DNA from: Melieria omissa
Taxonomy: Eukaryota; Arthropoda; Insecta; Diptera; Ulidiidae
Assembly: GCA_963971225.1 (NCBI GenBank)
Contig: OZ020267.1
Coordinates: forward strand, 108,587,892-108,651,891
Direction: 5' to 3'
DNA length: 64,000 bases
This document shows, piece by piece, positions 47,477 to 58,850 of the stretch. Position 1 is the stretch's first letter. Each line of letters starts with the position of its first letter. A program made the position numbers and the translations under genes. The notes under the pieces are model-generated. The model searched no databases and had not been told where the DNA came from. It was given only the letters and a program-made list of their open reading frames with translations.

Positions 47477-48638
47477 TAGGGATCGCAATTTTTTGCCATT
47501 TTGCGATCCCGGGATTTTCGGGATTGAAAAGTCAAATCCCGGGATCCCGGGATTTAATCCCGGGATTCATATAACAAATTTTTTAATAAAACAATTTTCC
47601 CGAATTGCATAAATACTTGTTTATAATATATTTATCATAAAAATGGACACATTTTAATCACATTTGGGTAGTTTCAAGATTTTTTATCTTGAATTTAATC
47701 ACATTTTGTTTAACCCTTCAATTCCCATGTCCAAAATAGTGAAAAAGAAAATTTTCTTTTTAAATAAAAGAGCTTAGATACGTTTGGATAAGACAAAAAA
47801 ATACATAAAAAATGTTTATACTACCCTCATTTTTATATTGAAAGAAACCACACAAACTCGCACTGCTTTAATTACGCGTGAAACAAATGAATAAATTTTA
47901 CAAATGACGTATCGCTAGTGTTGGTAGGAAAATTAAATAAACAAGTACTACTAATTGACTTTGCTATACAAGTGTTAGAATTTTAAAATAAAAACCTATG
48001 TGGTAGGAAAACAAATATTAAGCATCTGTCACCTACAGGTGACACTGGGAATTGAAGAGTTAACTTAAAAGTTTTTCATTTGACATTTAACTTCAGTTTC
48101 ATAGCATTTTGTTTTATCCAAAAATGACACTTAAACATAACTTATTACTTTGCAACCGATGTATCATTAAGTGCATATATATGCATATTTGATAAAAAAA
48201 ATAAAATAGTTAATTTGTTTGTGCTTTTAGTTTTACTTCGATTATTTCGATAAAAAAGTTAAGCGTTTTGATTAACTAAAAACTGAGATCTTAAAAATAC
48301 AAAGGCATTAAGTGTTTTGTTCTCTTATCTAGAGCGAAATTTATTTCAAATGAACCCTGCTGAAGAGAAACATCCTTCAGATTCAACACTTGTTGGTTGA
48401 ATGCTTAGTAAATAATCATAAGCCTTTTGCAAAAGACGCACTCTATCCCCTCCCTTCTCCCTCAAATAAGGAATTGGGTTTTTGTGCCTTAAAATTTATT
48501 TCATTTGAACTTTGAAGCATCTTTTGCAATCCCGAAAATCCCGGGATAAAAGAATTTGAATCCCGGGATTTTCGGGACTGGAAAAAGTCCGGGATCCCGG
48601 GATCCCGGGATCCCGGGATCCCGGGATTGCGATGCCTA
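47477..48638. mobile_element. Non-autonomous hAT element with CCCGGGAT subterminal arrays (1162 bp)
   Basis: Exact 8-bp target duplications GTTGCAAC occur at 47469-47476 and 48639-48646. The ends are TAGGGATCGCAAT and, read inward, TAGGCATCGCAAT. Both subterminal regions carry repeated ATCCCGGGAT motifs, five in tandem on the right. There is no transposase frame. A TTAA-flanked element is nested inside. Confidence 0.9.
47714..48059. mobile_element. TTAA-flanked MITE nested in the hAT element (346 bp)
   Basis: TTAA lies at 47710-47713 and 48060-48063. The ends are CCCTTCAATTCCCATGTC and, read inward, CTCTTCAATTCCCAGTGTC. It is piggyBac-like by target site and inserted after the host hAT element. 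Confidence 0.75.
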
Positions 48639-48646
48639 GTTGCAAC

Positions 48647-50600
48647 ATTTGATATGAAAATGTGTCAATTGATACTTAGGCTAGTTTGCTTTGGATACCA
48701 AAATGCTGCGTTGGATACCAAACGTCGCAACGTGCGGGCCAGGGTGTTGTACGCACATGATAAACCAGTCGGCGCTCTTGTGCTCCATCCGGCTGTCGTT
48801 GCTCACCCAACAGCAGCAACAACAACTCGCCGTGCAATACACAACGAGACACTTGCTTGCACTCAATGGGACGGACAGAGCGACACGGACGGGTCGTTTC
48901 GTTTCGCTTCTACGAGCGGCACATCGAGTGAATGGTTGGATGCTAAAAAGGGGCTCACATGCCAGCGAATGGGCCACAAGTTAGTTGCAAACGAAATACC
49001 AACCACTGCAGGTGGTGGCTTAGACGTGCGCGTGTTCCGCGAATTCGCTACTACTGAGAGGAATACAAAACAAAAACAGACAAAACGTCGACACTTTTGA
49101 CAGCGTACAACGGAACTCAAAAAAGAAACGAATGCGAAATCGACATTATTGAATGTAAATAGTGAAAAGAAGTTTTGTAAAAGCGAAAATAGTTAACGAA
49201 ATTTTTACGTGCGAAACGTGAACGGTGTGTTTTGAGTTGGTGTCTGTGTGTCTCTGCTGGAGTGCGTGTGAAAAAGTTGAAGCAGGCGAGCGAGAAGTTG
49301 TTCGCAATTGCGAGTTGTTGCTTGTGCGGTGTTGTTGCGGGCGGGCGGTCGGTTCGTTGGGCAGGCAGGACGTGCAGGGCAGCCAAGAATGCAAGGAGTG
49401 ATATTTTCGTTGTGATATTTTTGTGCGTGTGGACAAAATTAGAGTGACATAAGCGCCCAGTGCGGCGGTGCGAGGTGCTGCAACTTTGGGGCCAACGCAA
49501 CGACAACGACAACAGTGACGGCCAACGTCAGAGCAACATTGCTCGGTGAAATTGGAATCAGCTGTTCGTTCGGTGGTGGACTGCAGCGACCCAAACCGCT
49601 TTGGCACTGTCGCTGAGCATAATTTTTTTGCGACAATATTTAGCACACAGCCAGCGACTGCTGCGAACTCTGAGCGCAATTGTTGCAATTGTACGCCGAG
49701 CCAACTGGGTCTTTGGCAATTGGGGAAAAGTTGCAACCATGGATTGTATGTTTTATTTCTGGCAATTTTTTGTTGATTTGCGCGATGCTGTGTAGCAGAG
49801 CAGTTATTTCTTGTTTTGCGCTCTCCCATGGTTCGCTGCTCAGAGTTGAGCTCAAGTTTTGAGCGAAAATGTGCAAACAATATTTTGTATGTGTGTGTGT
49901 TTTCGGCAATTTCTATTTTATGGTTCGCAATTCCAACTTTAGAGGCAATGCTTTCACATAAAATGTACTCAAACGGAAGTTGCTTATGCGCAGAGGCAGC
50001 GTTGAGTTTGTCATAAACGGTTTTAAAATATTTTGGGGAAATTTCTAAATGATTTGAATAGAATCGACAATATTCTAGTAGACATCTAGAAGATATCTTC
50101 AGCGGCCCACCAAAGCCAATTAGACCACACTAAACGCTCTAATAGGAAAAACAAATTTGCTCAGAGTCAGCGCATGCTGCCAGAAAAAGAGCGAGTAAGA
50201 GAGAGATTAGCAGCGAGAGCCGACATTGGCGGTCGCTCTTACAAGGCACACAAGTTGAAAAGCGCCAATGTTGGGATTACAAAATTTTTGAACATTTGCA
50301 GCTAATGTAGGTTTTAAAAAAAATCAAATAACAACAACCAGCAACAACAACAACAGCTATCACAAAGCCACGCTTACAAAAATATTTGAAAAAAATTCTA
50401 AAGCAAAACAACACAAAAAGAAAAAAAACATTTTCGGAATAAAAAAATAATAAAAAAATTTTAATAAAAATCTAACAAAAAAAGAAAATTTAAAAATTAA
50501 ATTGCTCAGTGTTACCATGAAGTGAGCGGTGTGAGCAAGCAGAGTAACGAGCACGACAAGCGCAACAACAACTGACACTGCACTTTGAGTCAAACAAGTG
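48647..50600 (+). promoter_or_regulatory. Candidate promoter / 5' exon region of an unseen neighbour gene
   Basis: GC content rises just after the hAT element. The plus strand has leader-like texture (GTGAAAAG, CGTGAACGGTGTG), CG-rich stretches, GAGAG motifs near 50190-50215 and a donor-like CAA|GTGAGTAG at 50599. No downstream coding exon lies in the window, so this is inference only. A long minus-strand frame at 49146-49880 looks like composition rather than a gene. Confidence 0.3.
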
Positions 50601-52898
50601 AGTAGAAAACCAATGAAAATATTATGTTAATAAAAGTAGTAAAAGCAACAAAGTTTATACAAAATACGGCACACAGCTGCATACAGCAACATTATTTCAA
50701 GCATAACAATAACAAACAGCAACAATAACAACAACCAGTACCAAGTAAAAGTCAACACGTAACGACCACGAGTCATTGTTTACTTTAAATGTGTTTAGTT
50801 TGTTGCAGCTTTTGTTGTTGTATTCAATATTTATTGCATTATTATAATAAAAATAACAACAAATTTGCAGCTAAAAACAAATAAAAAGTGAAAAGAGGCG
50901 TCGCAGCAGGGTTGCATTGATGCGCTTGATGCAAATGTGTGCGCAATTAAGGAGCCACAGTTGCGAAAAAATCTGACAACCGCAGTGGCGGTTTATTGCT
51001 GCTCATATTGTTGTTGTTGTTGTCAGTTAATGCTCTCATCAGCTGTTTGGTTTTGTGCGTAATTTATTCCGTATTAACCACACAAAGGTGGTGGGGAGTT
51101 GGATGGAAGCTCTGAAGCGTTAACGAAATGGCTATGAAAAATTACGTATAAAAACATAATTTTTATAAAAATTAATATTAATGCTTATTAATTTTCATGA
51201 AAAATTCAATATTTTGGCTACAAACAAATTAGTTAAAATTGGGCAAAAAAAGTTAGGTTAAGTTAGTAAAAGTGCGTGCGAGTAGCATTTCTAGTCGAAA
51301 GCCATTTTGTTTCATTGTGCGTTTCTTCAGAAAAGAGATTCATGGGTATTGGTGCCATCCAGGTAGAAGATTGCGATGATGATTGCTTTAATTGGTCAGC
51401 TTTTTCATAGAGGAGGTTGACCTATGGAACATTAGTCATAAGAATCTACGCGCAACATCGCATGACATACTAAATGGATACCTGAGTAAAGCTAAAAACG
51501 TACAAAAGACCAACAATTTCACAAAATTGCAAAGGTTTGCTTTGACCAATTACGCTCAGCAGGATAACAGAAGCTGACTTTGGACGGAAAGATTCTGGTT
51601 TGTCAGTGGAACAAATTCTGTTGCTACCTATGAAAATTTTCACCTTTGTAAAACCTTTTTTACTTTCATCAAAAAGTAGTAATTTATTGTTCGATAGTCA
51701 ACAATAATGAATCACCATTGGAAGCCTCCATTACAAATATTTAAATATAAAAAAATTGGTAGACCAACTTGAAACCAAACATGAACACTGCAATCTCACA
51801 AAAAATAGTAAACTTTCTGAACAGCTTTTAGCTTCATTCCTTAATGTTCATATCACAGCCTATAATGTCACATATTCAATTTCAGTCATATTGCATAATT
51901 TGTTGTTGTTTTTGTGTCCTTGTGCAGCACTCAATTGTACTCATTGTCAGCTCTCACCTTGAATTGTAGCAATTTTCGTCAACCCAAATGAGCTGTTAAT
52001 TTTCTAGCTGTCACACAGTTTTTTTTCAGTTCCTAGTTGGGCGTTCATTTACTTTACATATTTACCGTTATTCTTCAAGTGCCACCCCACTTATTCACGC
52101 CAATGTATAGTATAGTGTGCACTTCATTAATGCCGAGTGCCTGCTGCTTGAAATTGTTCTAAGGCAACGCTATCTCCATGACTGAAGGGGCTGTGCTGAC
52201 GCGTACCGATTTACATGTAATAAACCTACACATATGCCGCACAGACCCACTGTGCGGGTGAGTAGCTGTCAGCAGGCAGCATCGGGCGTGTGTGTGTAAT
52301 GTAGTGTGGCGCTTGTGGCATTCAAATGCACTAAAAGTGCTACATTTTGCTACGGGCGACAGCAACCACTTGGGCACAGGCACCTAATAAGCCATAGGTG
52401 CGGCTCATATAGACTGTGAAAGGTCTTGGCCATAACAGTGGCAATTTGGTTTGAGAGGAAATTCGATATTGTGGTTGTTGTTTAAAACACTGATGTTGCT
52501 ATTTGAAAGGAGTTGAGGTGAGCTTTCTATGGCAACTGTTGTGGAATCTGTTGTCTTTAGCTGCATGAACAGAATGTTGTAGCTGTGGCTGTAGAAGGAT
52601 ATGTCAAAAGTTGAATTTTCATGAATTTGTATGAGAGAGAACACAATGCGTAGCTGCGTGACACACGTTCAACAACTCAAAAATTTTACTTTTAATTTTG
52701 GAATATCGACTATAAAAAAAACAAATATTTATTTAATTTATAGATTTATATCATTAATTAAAATTAATTATATACATATTTATATTATAATAAAAAAATT
52801 AAATTATTAAATTAAAAATTTAGATTTAATTATTTAATGCAATTAAAATTATTATATTAAAAATAAAAACAATGATAAAATAATATTCATTTATATTA
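50601..52898. other. Non-coding
   Basis: CAA-rich DNA to 51.0 kb, the LINE remnant at 51250, then unremarkable AT-rich sequence. No gene seen. Confidence 0.45.
51250..51580 (-). mobile_element. Probable LINE 3' remnant with (TAACC) tail
   Basis: GTTAGGTTAAGTTAG, then GTGCG and CATTTCTAGTCGAAAGCCAT, resembles the reversed 3' ends at 14291 and 22291 (ACTTCTAGTCGGATACCAAA). The coding part is too decayed for me to read. Confidence 0.35.
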
Positions 52899-53092
52899 CA
52901 CCTAATTCTGTTTTTACACGGTCTGTTTTTACACGGTTTTGATTTAACACGGTTTGAAAATAAAAAAATGTTTAATTTTTTTACACGATTTTATTCTATT
53001 TGGCACGAAAAAAAAAAAGAAATTTTTTAATTTTCTAACCGTGTTAAATCAAAACCGTGTAAAAACAGACCGTGTAAAAACAGAATTAGGTG
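52899..53092. mobile_element. Palindromic TA-flanked MITE (194 bp)
   Basis: Both ends read CACCTAATTCTGTTTTTACA, with inverted repeats of about 57 bases that include three ACACGGT motifs, flanked by TA. Only about 80 bases separate the arms, so a transcript would fold into a long hairpin. The almost unmutated arms suggest recent activity. Confidence 0.9.
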
Positions 53093-53232
53093 TATATTAA
53101 AAATAATGAAAATCTTACAATTTGTGGAATTTTATTTTTTACAAATGACAAACCAACTTTCAGATCGTTTGATATTAATTTGCTACAGCATTGTGTTCAC
53201 AACTTTCGAGTGTGTCAATACAAATGGTGATC

Positions 53233-53818
53233 CAGTGTTGCCAGATACCTGAAATGCCTTTCTCCTTAATCTTAAAAAATACTGAGATTTCCTTCAAAAA
53301 GTTAAAAAAGTTTCCAAAATTTTGTTATTATTTGCGCAATTTTAAAGGAATTAAACGTCTTATAACAAAATAAAAATTCATATATTTTATTTTAATGCAG
53401 CCTATTTTTATCCATCTGCAGCTTAACAACAAAAACTTAACAAATACTTAACAAAAACAAAACAGATAACAAATAAATTTAATAAAAAATTCAATTTTTG
53501 GCGGGATTTCATTGTGACAGCAATAAGTGAAAACGATATAGAAATAGTTTACATTTTATAAGCTTAAACATTTTTAACATATTTTTGCTTTGACTATTAA
53601 AATATTTGGCAAAATATGTTTTGTTGCCAGTGTTCCCATTACATCATACTTCATTTTCCGAAAACCTGCCAAAAATCCACTAAGGATCCGAAAAATCCCC
53701 TAACATAAAATATAAAACTGCTAAACTTTCTCCCAAACAATTCTTCCTCCTAAAAATTCTCCTAAAAAGCCAAGAATCTCCTAAATCAAGGAGAAAATCC
53801 CTTAATCTGGCAACACTG
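53233..53818. mobile_element. Non-autonomous hAT element with CAGTGTTGCCAGA ends (586 bp)
   Basis: Exact 8-bp duplications TGGTGATC occur at 53225-53232 and 53819-53826. The terminal inverted repeat CAGTGTTGCCAGAT is identical at both ends, and CTCCTTAATC-type motifs recur subterminally. A second CAGTGTTCCCA at about 53630 may be a nested or rearranged end. No transposase frame. Confidence 0.9.
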
Positions 53819-53929
53819 TGGTGATCAGCTGATGTGGCTGCCAGGTAGTTAGGATTTCATTAGGTACTAGCAAGACCCCACGACTTTGCGCGTGAGTTTA
53901 AGGTCAACGGAGCCAATAAATCAAGATTT

Positions 53930-54490
53930 TCTTAACCCTTTGTTAATCTTGTCAGATTTTTATGAAACAAAAATTGTCTAATAATATCTCATTTGAAGTG
54001 CTTTCACCATATTTGAAGTCAAAAAGCCCAGAAAATCGTCTTTCTCCATAAAAACTCTTAACCCATCGTTGACTTGTCAGAAATCGATTTTCAAAAAAGT
54101 GAAAAACACGTGTCGATTATTTCATATTTGAAGTACTTTCCCCAGGTTTGAAGTCAATACGTTCATTTCTTTTTACAGTTTCTTCATACAAACTCTTAAC
54201 AGGTCGTTGAACTCTTCAGATTTTCAAACACGTGTTGAATTATTTCCACCAAGAATACTTTCACTAAGTTTAAAGTCAAAAGGACCATAAAATCTTGTTT
54301 CTCCATACAAAATGTTAACCCACAGATAACCCAGTTACGTTTTGATTAAAAAAAAAATAAGAAATATGTTTCGAATCATTTTTTATTTGAAGTGTTTTCA
54401 CCGAATTTGAAATCAATAGGCCCATTGAATTGCGTTTCTTCATACAACACCTTAACTCAAGTTTTGCCCTTTTAGACCCCGAATTTCAAA
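53930..54490. repeat. Degenerate tandem array, about 120-bp unit
   Basis: Units repeat TTTCTCCATACAAAACTCTT, AACCCATCGTTGA, ATTATTTCATATTTGAAGT and TTTGAAGTCAA. I count four to five diverged copies, directly after the hAT element ending at 53818. Confidence 0.7.
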
Positions 54491-54585
54491 AAATCCCATC
54501 TTAGCGGAGATTCATTGTTCAAGCTGTGCCTACAGTTTAAATTTCAAGTTTGTAGCTTCAGCGGTTAAGGTTGGTTGATGACGAA

Positions 54586-54609
54586 TCAGTCAGTCAGTCA
54601 GTCAGTCAG
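54586..54609. repeat. (CAGT)n microsatellite
   Basis: Six tandem CAGT units lie just after the 120-bp array and before the probable hAT element at 54649. Confidence 0.9.
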
Positions 54610-54648
54610 GACAAGCAATTATTCAATTTATTCTATGAATTGGTCTAA

Positions 54649-55276
54649 TAGAGTCCTGCACGAGTATGCATTTTTGCAATTCGAAAACATTCAAATGCTT
54701 TTGAATAGAATACGAGTACAGATCTCTTCGAGTACGAGTAAGCTCCGAGCAGAAACGAGTAGACGTACACTATTTATTCATATTCGCTCGAAGCGGGAAT
54801 AGCAAAAGCATTCGAATAGTAGTACAAACTGCTTGAATATTCGAATATACTCGTTTTATTATTCCTAAGATTATTTAGAAATATTTATGTTATATATAAA
54901 TATTTATTTATTTGTTATGCTACTTTCTTCAATAATTTCCATTTTGCGTATTAACTAATAAGCCACTTCAACCGCAGCACAAGTATACACATGGAAAAGT
55001 GACATACTGCGCATAAAAATATTCGGTGAAACTGTTGATATTCGAATACTTCGCAAAGATCTCGATTACCGAATACGAGCACTGCAGTATTCGCTTCTCA
55101 CCGAATACGAGCACTGCAGTATTCGCTATTCACCGAATACGAATAGAAACGAGAAGCGACGCTCGCTGGTTCTCGTTTCTATTCGTTTCGTTGTACACAC
55201 TCTTCGAATACCAAGTACCCGTACAGTATGTACAGTAGTGTAGTCGCCAAAATGAATGCATTCATGCAGGACATTA
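54649..55276. mobile_element. Probable hAT element, TAGAGTCCTGCA ends, GAATACGAG repeats (628 bp)
   Basis: The left end TAGAGTCCTGCACGAG resembles the right end read inward, TAATGTCCTGCATGAA. Flanking 8-mers TGGTCTAA and GTTTCTAA share 5 of 8 bases. Many GAATACGAG/CTCGTATTC motifs cluster near both ends, as in hAT subterminal regions. It is an older copy than the other hAT elements here. Confidence 0.5.
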
Positions 55277-55284
55277 GTTTCTAA

Positions 55285-56969
55285 ATCTTGCTATGGCTGT
55301 TTAGCATAGGTTTGTTATGACAAGTATTGCTTTAAAATGGTAACAAAATTAAAGACTTGCTTGTCAATCGAACCAATAAAACCAATGAGATAAGTACATA
55401 AATATTTTGTATAGTTATGTGATACAAATCCAACAAATCTCTGTCCAGAAGCTCAAAATTTAAATGGAGTCATTATGATTCCCTTAGGTATTCTGGTGTT
55501 AATTGACAATGAACAGCAGCAGCATCAGCTTCTCTAGGGAGTCAGATCAGTTCCCTCGAGAATCAATTCAATTCTGACTATTATAGGTTAACATAATATT
55601 ATCATTACTTGTTGTATTTGTAATTTTTTAATGAAAATTTAAAAAACTCGATAGTACCACTAAATGTTTAAAGCACGTCACATAGTTTTCATTCTCCCTC
55701 ATCAATGTGACAACTCACTGGGCGCGCACTTCAACACAAATGATTGATTAATGAAATGTTTTTTTGTGTATCTGATGAATTTATTTTCAATTTAGTGGCT
55801 ATCAGTTACTGTCCTACACATGTGTATATTTTAATGTCAAGACACATACACAGTTGCATATATAAAATAAAACATATACTGTGGTACAACTGAACGCTTG
55901 TTGGTTTGAAAAGAAATATAAACAAAACAGCCAAAAAAATTAAATTAAAAATACAAACAATTTCGATAGCCAACAGCAAAATGTGGCGCATATCTATTTA
56001 TATCAAAATCAATGCAAACAATTATTAGAAAAATAATATTAGCTACTATTTCATAAGTTTTGATTAATTGCACTAAGCAGATTAAAAACTAAAAATTAAT
56101 ACAACAAAAAAAACAAAAAACACTGAATGAAAGCTCAGAAAATATGCACGAAATGTAACTGTGGCCTTATCACAAACTGACGATGGCCAATTGTCAGTCT
56201 GACAATTGAATTGCAAGCACACACACAGTTAGCTGTTTTGTGTAGCTTATTTTGTGCGTCAGTTTGACAACGGCCGCACCAGCTGGCGATCTGTAATCGC
56301 ACGCTCCGCGCACACGTCTCTGGCCAACACACCTGCGTGACGCAATCAGAGCGCGTCAACATTGCAGCTAATTCTTTAAACAACATTTCCATGCCAATTT
56401 TTTTTTGTCTTAAAATGTTTTCTTTTAACGTTGACTTGGGGAATGTTTGCGCATTCTTTGGCAAGCGAGAGATAAGCGCGTTTGTTCAGAATTGTTGTTG
56501 TTGTTGTGCGCATTATGCGTTACTTCCTTTAGTTGCTATCACACGGGAAGCGGCAGCAGCCCAAGGTAGCAGCAGCAGCAGCTGCGTAGGTGTAAGATAT
56601 AAAACCGCAATGTACCGTTGGCAACACATATACACACAAACACACATATACACCCACACACACGCGCTCACAACGTGGCAGCGCACTAATCTGTTAGAAC
56701 CGAAGTGTTTTTATGGCGAGTCAAACTCTGAAATGGCACATTACAGTCTTTTTCCATTTCCTTTATTTATGGAGTTTTGGGATTTTTATTAAGCAATTTG
56801 CATTCTAAATTAACGAAATTTTTAAACAGACTTAACCTTAAACAATGTTGTATAGGTTCTAGAAAATGTTTATACTTTCTGAAATATATTGAAGGAATTG
56901 GCTATGTATGAGAATTTGTGTGCCATGATTGAAGAATATGTGATGCATTCATCACTTTTGATCGAATTT
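55285..56969. other. Non-coding; small island at 56.2-56.7 kb
   Basis: Mostly AT-rich. The stretch 56.2-56.7 kb has TTG/GCA tracts and an imperfect (CA)n near 56630-56670. No gene seen. Confidence 0.45.
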
Positions 56970-57490
56970 GACATAATCCAATTCAAGTTTCTAAAGCTGA
57001 TTGTTTAAAATCTACGTCCTTCTGAAAAACAGGAAAAATATGTCATTTTGGAGCTCCATTTTCAGGATTTCAAGTATTGCACGTAATCGAATTAAAGTTT
57101 CTAAAGCTCATTGTTTAGATTCTAAAGCCTTTTGAAAAACAAAAAAAAAATATGTTTTGGAAGTCCATTTTCAAGTTTTCGGGTATTGGACGTAATCGAA
57201 TTCAAGTTTCTAAAGCTAATTGTTTACAATCTAAAGCCTTTTGAAAAACATAAAAAATATGGTTTAGAGATTTTTAGGATTACGAGTATTTTGCGTAATC
57301 GAATTCCAGTTTCTTAAGCTGAAAAACACGAAAAATATGATGTTTCGGAGATCAATTTTCAGGATTTCGAGTATTTGACGTAATTGAATTTAAGTTTCTA
57401 AAGCTGATTGTTTAGAATCTAAAGGCTTTCAAAGAATAGGAAGAACATGATGTTTCAGAGATAAATTTTCAGGATTTCGAGTAGCATTAA
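56970..57490. repeat. Tandem array, about 110-bp unit
   Basis: Units repeat AATCGAATTCAAGTTTCTAA, AGCTGATTGTTTA, TCTAAAGCCTTTTGAAAAAC and CATTTTCAGGATTTCGAGTA. Five copies are recognisable, one shortened. Confidence 0.85.
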
Positions 57491-58009
57491 GGGCTTTTGA
57501 CGTCATTTGCAAAAAGTTCAAGTTTATAGGTCCATTAGACATCTAGTAGCTATCGACTTCCGATTAGTTAGAAAAATTTGTGGTTTTGGTGGCTCTTCCA
57601 CAACTAAAAGTGTCTGCGTTGCCACCGGGTAGTATTTCGAAAGTTCTTATTTTATTTGTATGGTATTTAAATGCTCAGAAAGCTCAACAGAAGATAAAAT
57701 CAACGTCAGCTCCATAATTTCTACAGTCAAAAGATACTAAATTTTGTTTTTAAATAAAATAAAAAAATAAAAAAAATATATAAAAAAGAATAAATAATAA
57801 AAAAAATTTAAACTTCAAATTGCTGGCATTTTCGAATAAATTTTAAAAACATTGAGTCTATTTCCGAAAGTAATTGTAATTGTCTATAAGACAGTGCTTT
57901 TTTAAGGATTTTAGGACTAATGGCTATTCATGGCTTGTGCTGCATAAAACAAGACAAATATATGATTTCGAAAGCCTTTTTCCAACTTAGATTACTTTTA
58001 TTTTACAGT

Positions 58010-58560
58010 GAGATTTCACTGGTTGGTTGTTAGCACATTTGAGAAAAGTTCATATAATTTTCTAAACGAAAGCATTGATTTCGAGTCGCTAAGCTTTTAC
58101 AGTTTACGAGATTTATTTCGATTTTTTATGTGGTTACCTCTTGAAAAGTTGAAAAATATGAAATTTTGGAAGGAAGTTTTTAACTTTAAACTTATTGTAT
58201 TTCTGATGAGATATCGAAAGCACTAAATGAGTTAGAAATTTCGATACATTTTTGTAAGACTTAATTCAAGTTCGTAGGACTAGTAGCTTAGGAGTTATGG
58301 CCTTTGAAAACTAAGAAAAATAAACCATTTTAGGTATTTTTACAATTAAAAAATTTTAATTGAATTTTTATATTTACAGTAGAACTTCAAGGAAAAAAAC
58401 TCATGTAGAAAACTCATGAAACTAATTTAACGAAAACATCGATTTCAGTTCGTTAAGTTTCTATAGTTTACGAGATATAGTATTTTAAAAGGTTAAAAAG
58501 ATACTATTTTCGAAGGTTTATTTTAACTTAAAATTTCTAACACTTCTGGTAAAATATAGT
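58010..58560. repeat. Degenerate duplication, about 370 bp apart
   Basis: CACTG...AACGAAAGCATTGATTTCGA, then TTTACAGTTTACGAGAT and TTGAAAAATATGAAATTTT, at 58010-58215 reappears diverged at 58378-58552 (AACGAAAACATCGATTTCAG, CTATAGTTTACGAGATA). Confidence 0.55.
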
Positions 58561-58584
58561 TTGAGCTCACTTTAAAAAAAGCTG

Positions 58585-58850
58585 GTTAGATTTTTGAAAA
58601 GTTAAAGCAATATTTATGGAAATTTCTTAAATCAGAGAAAGTTTTTAATTTACCAAAACATTGATAATAATTATTTTAGATATCTGGGCTTGAGTCCATT
58701 TCATTTCATTTAGTTGGTTAGATTTTTGAAAAGTTAAATCAATTATTATGGAAATTTCTTAACTCAAGGCCATTTTTTCACTTACCAAAAAAGGTCTCTG
58801 GGCTTGAGTACATTTTTGAAAAGGTTCATTCGATTTTTAAAAGATTTTTG
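58585..58850. repeat. Degenerate duplication, about 140-bp unit
   Basis: CTGGTTAGATTTTTGAAAAG followed by TTATGGAAATTTCTTAA and TCTGGGCTTGAGT occurs twice in tandem (58585 and 58722). A partial third copy is possible near 58830. Confidence 0.65.

Noticed and set aside
49146..49880. A 244-codon open frame on the minus strand
   Set aside because: The peptide is low in family-like motifs and rich in Thr/Ser/Gln/Arg. The region reads better as a plus-strand leader or promoter. No supporting splice or homology signal.
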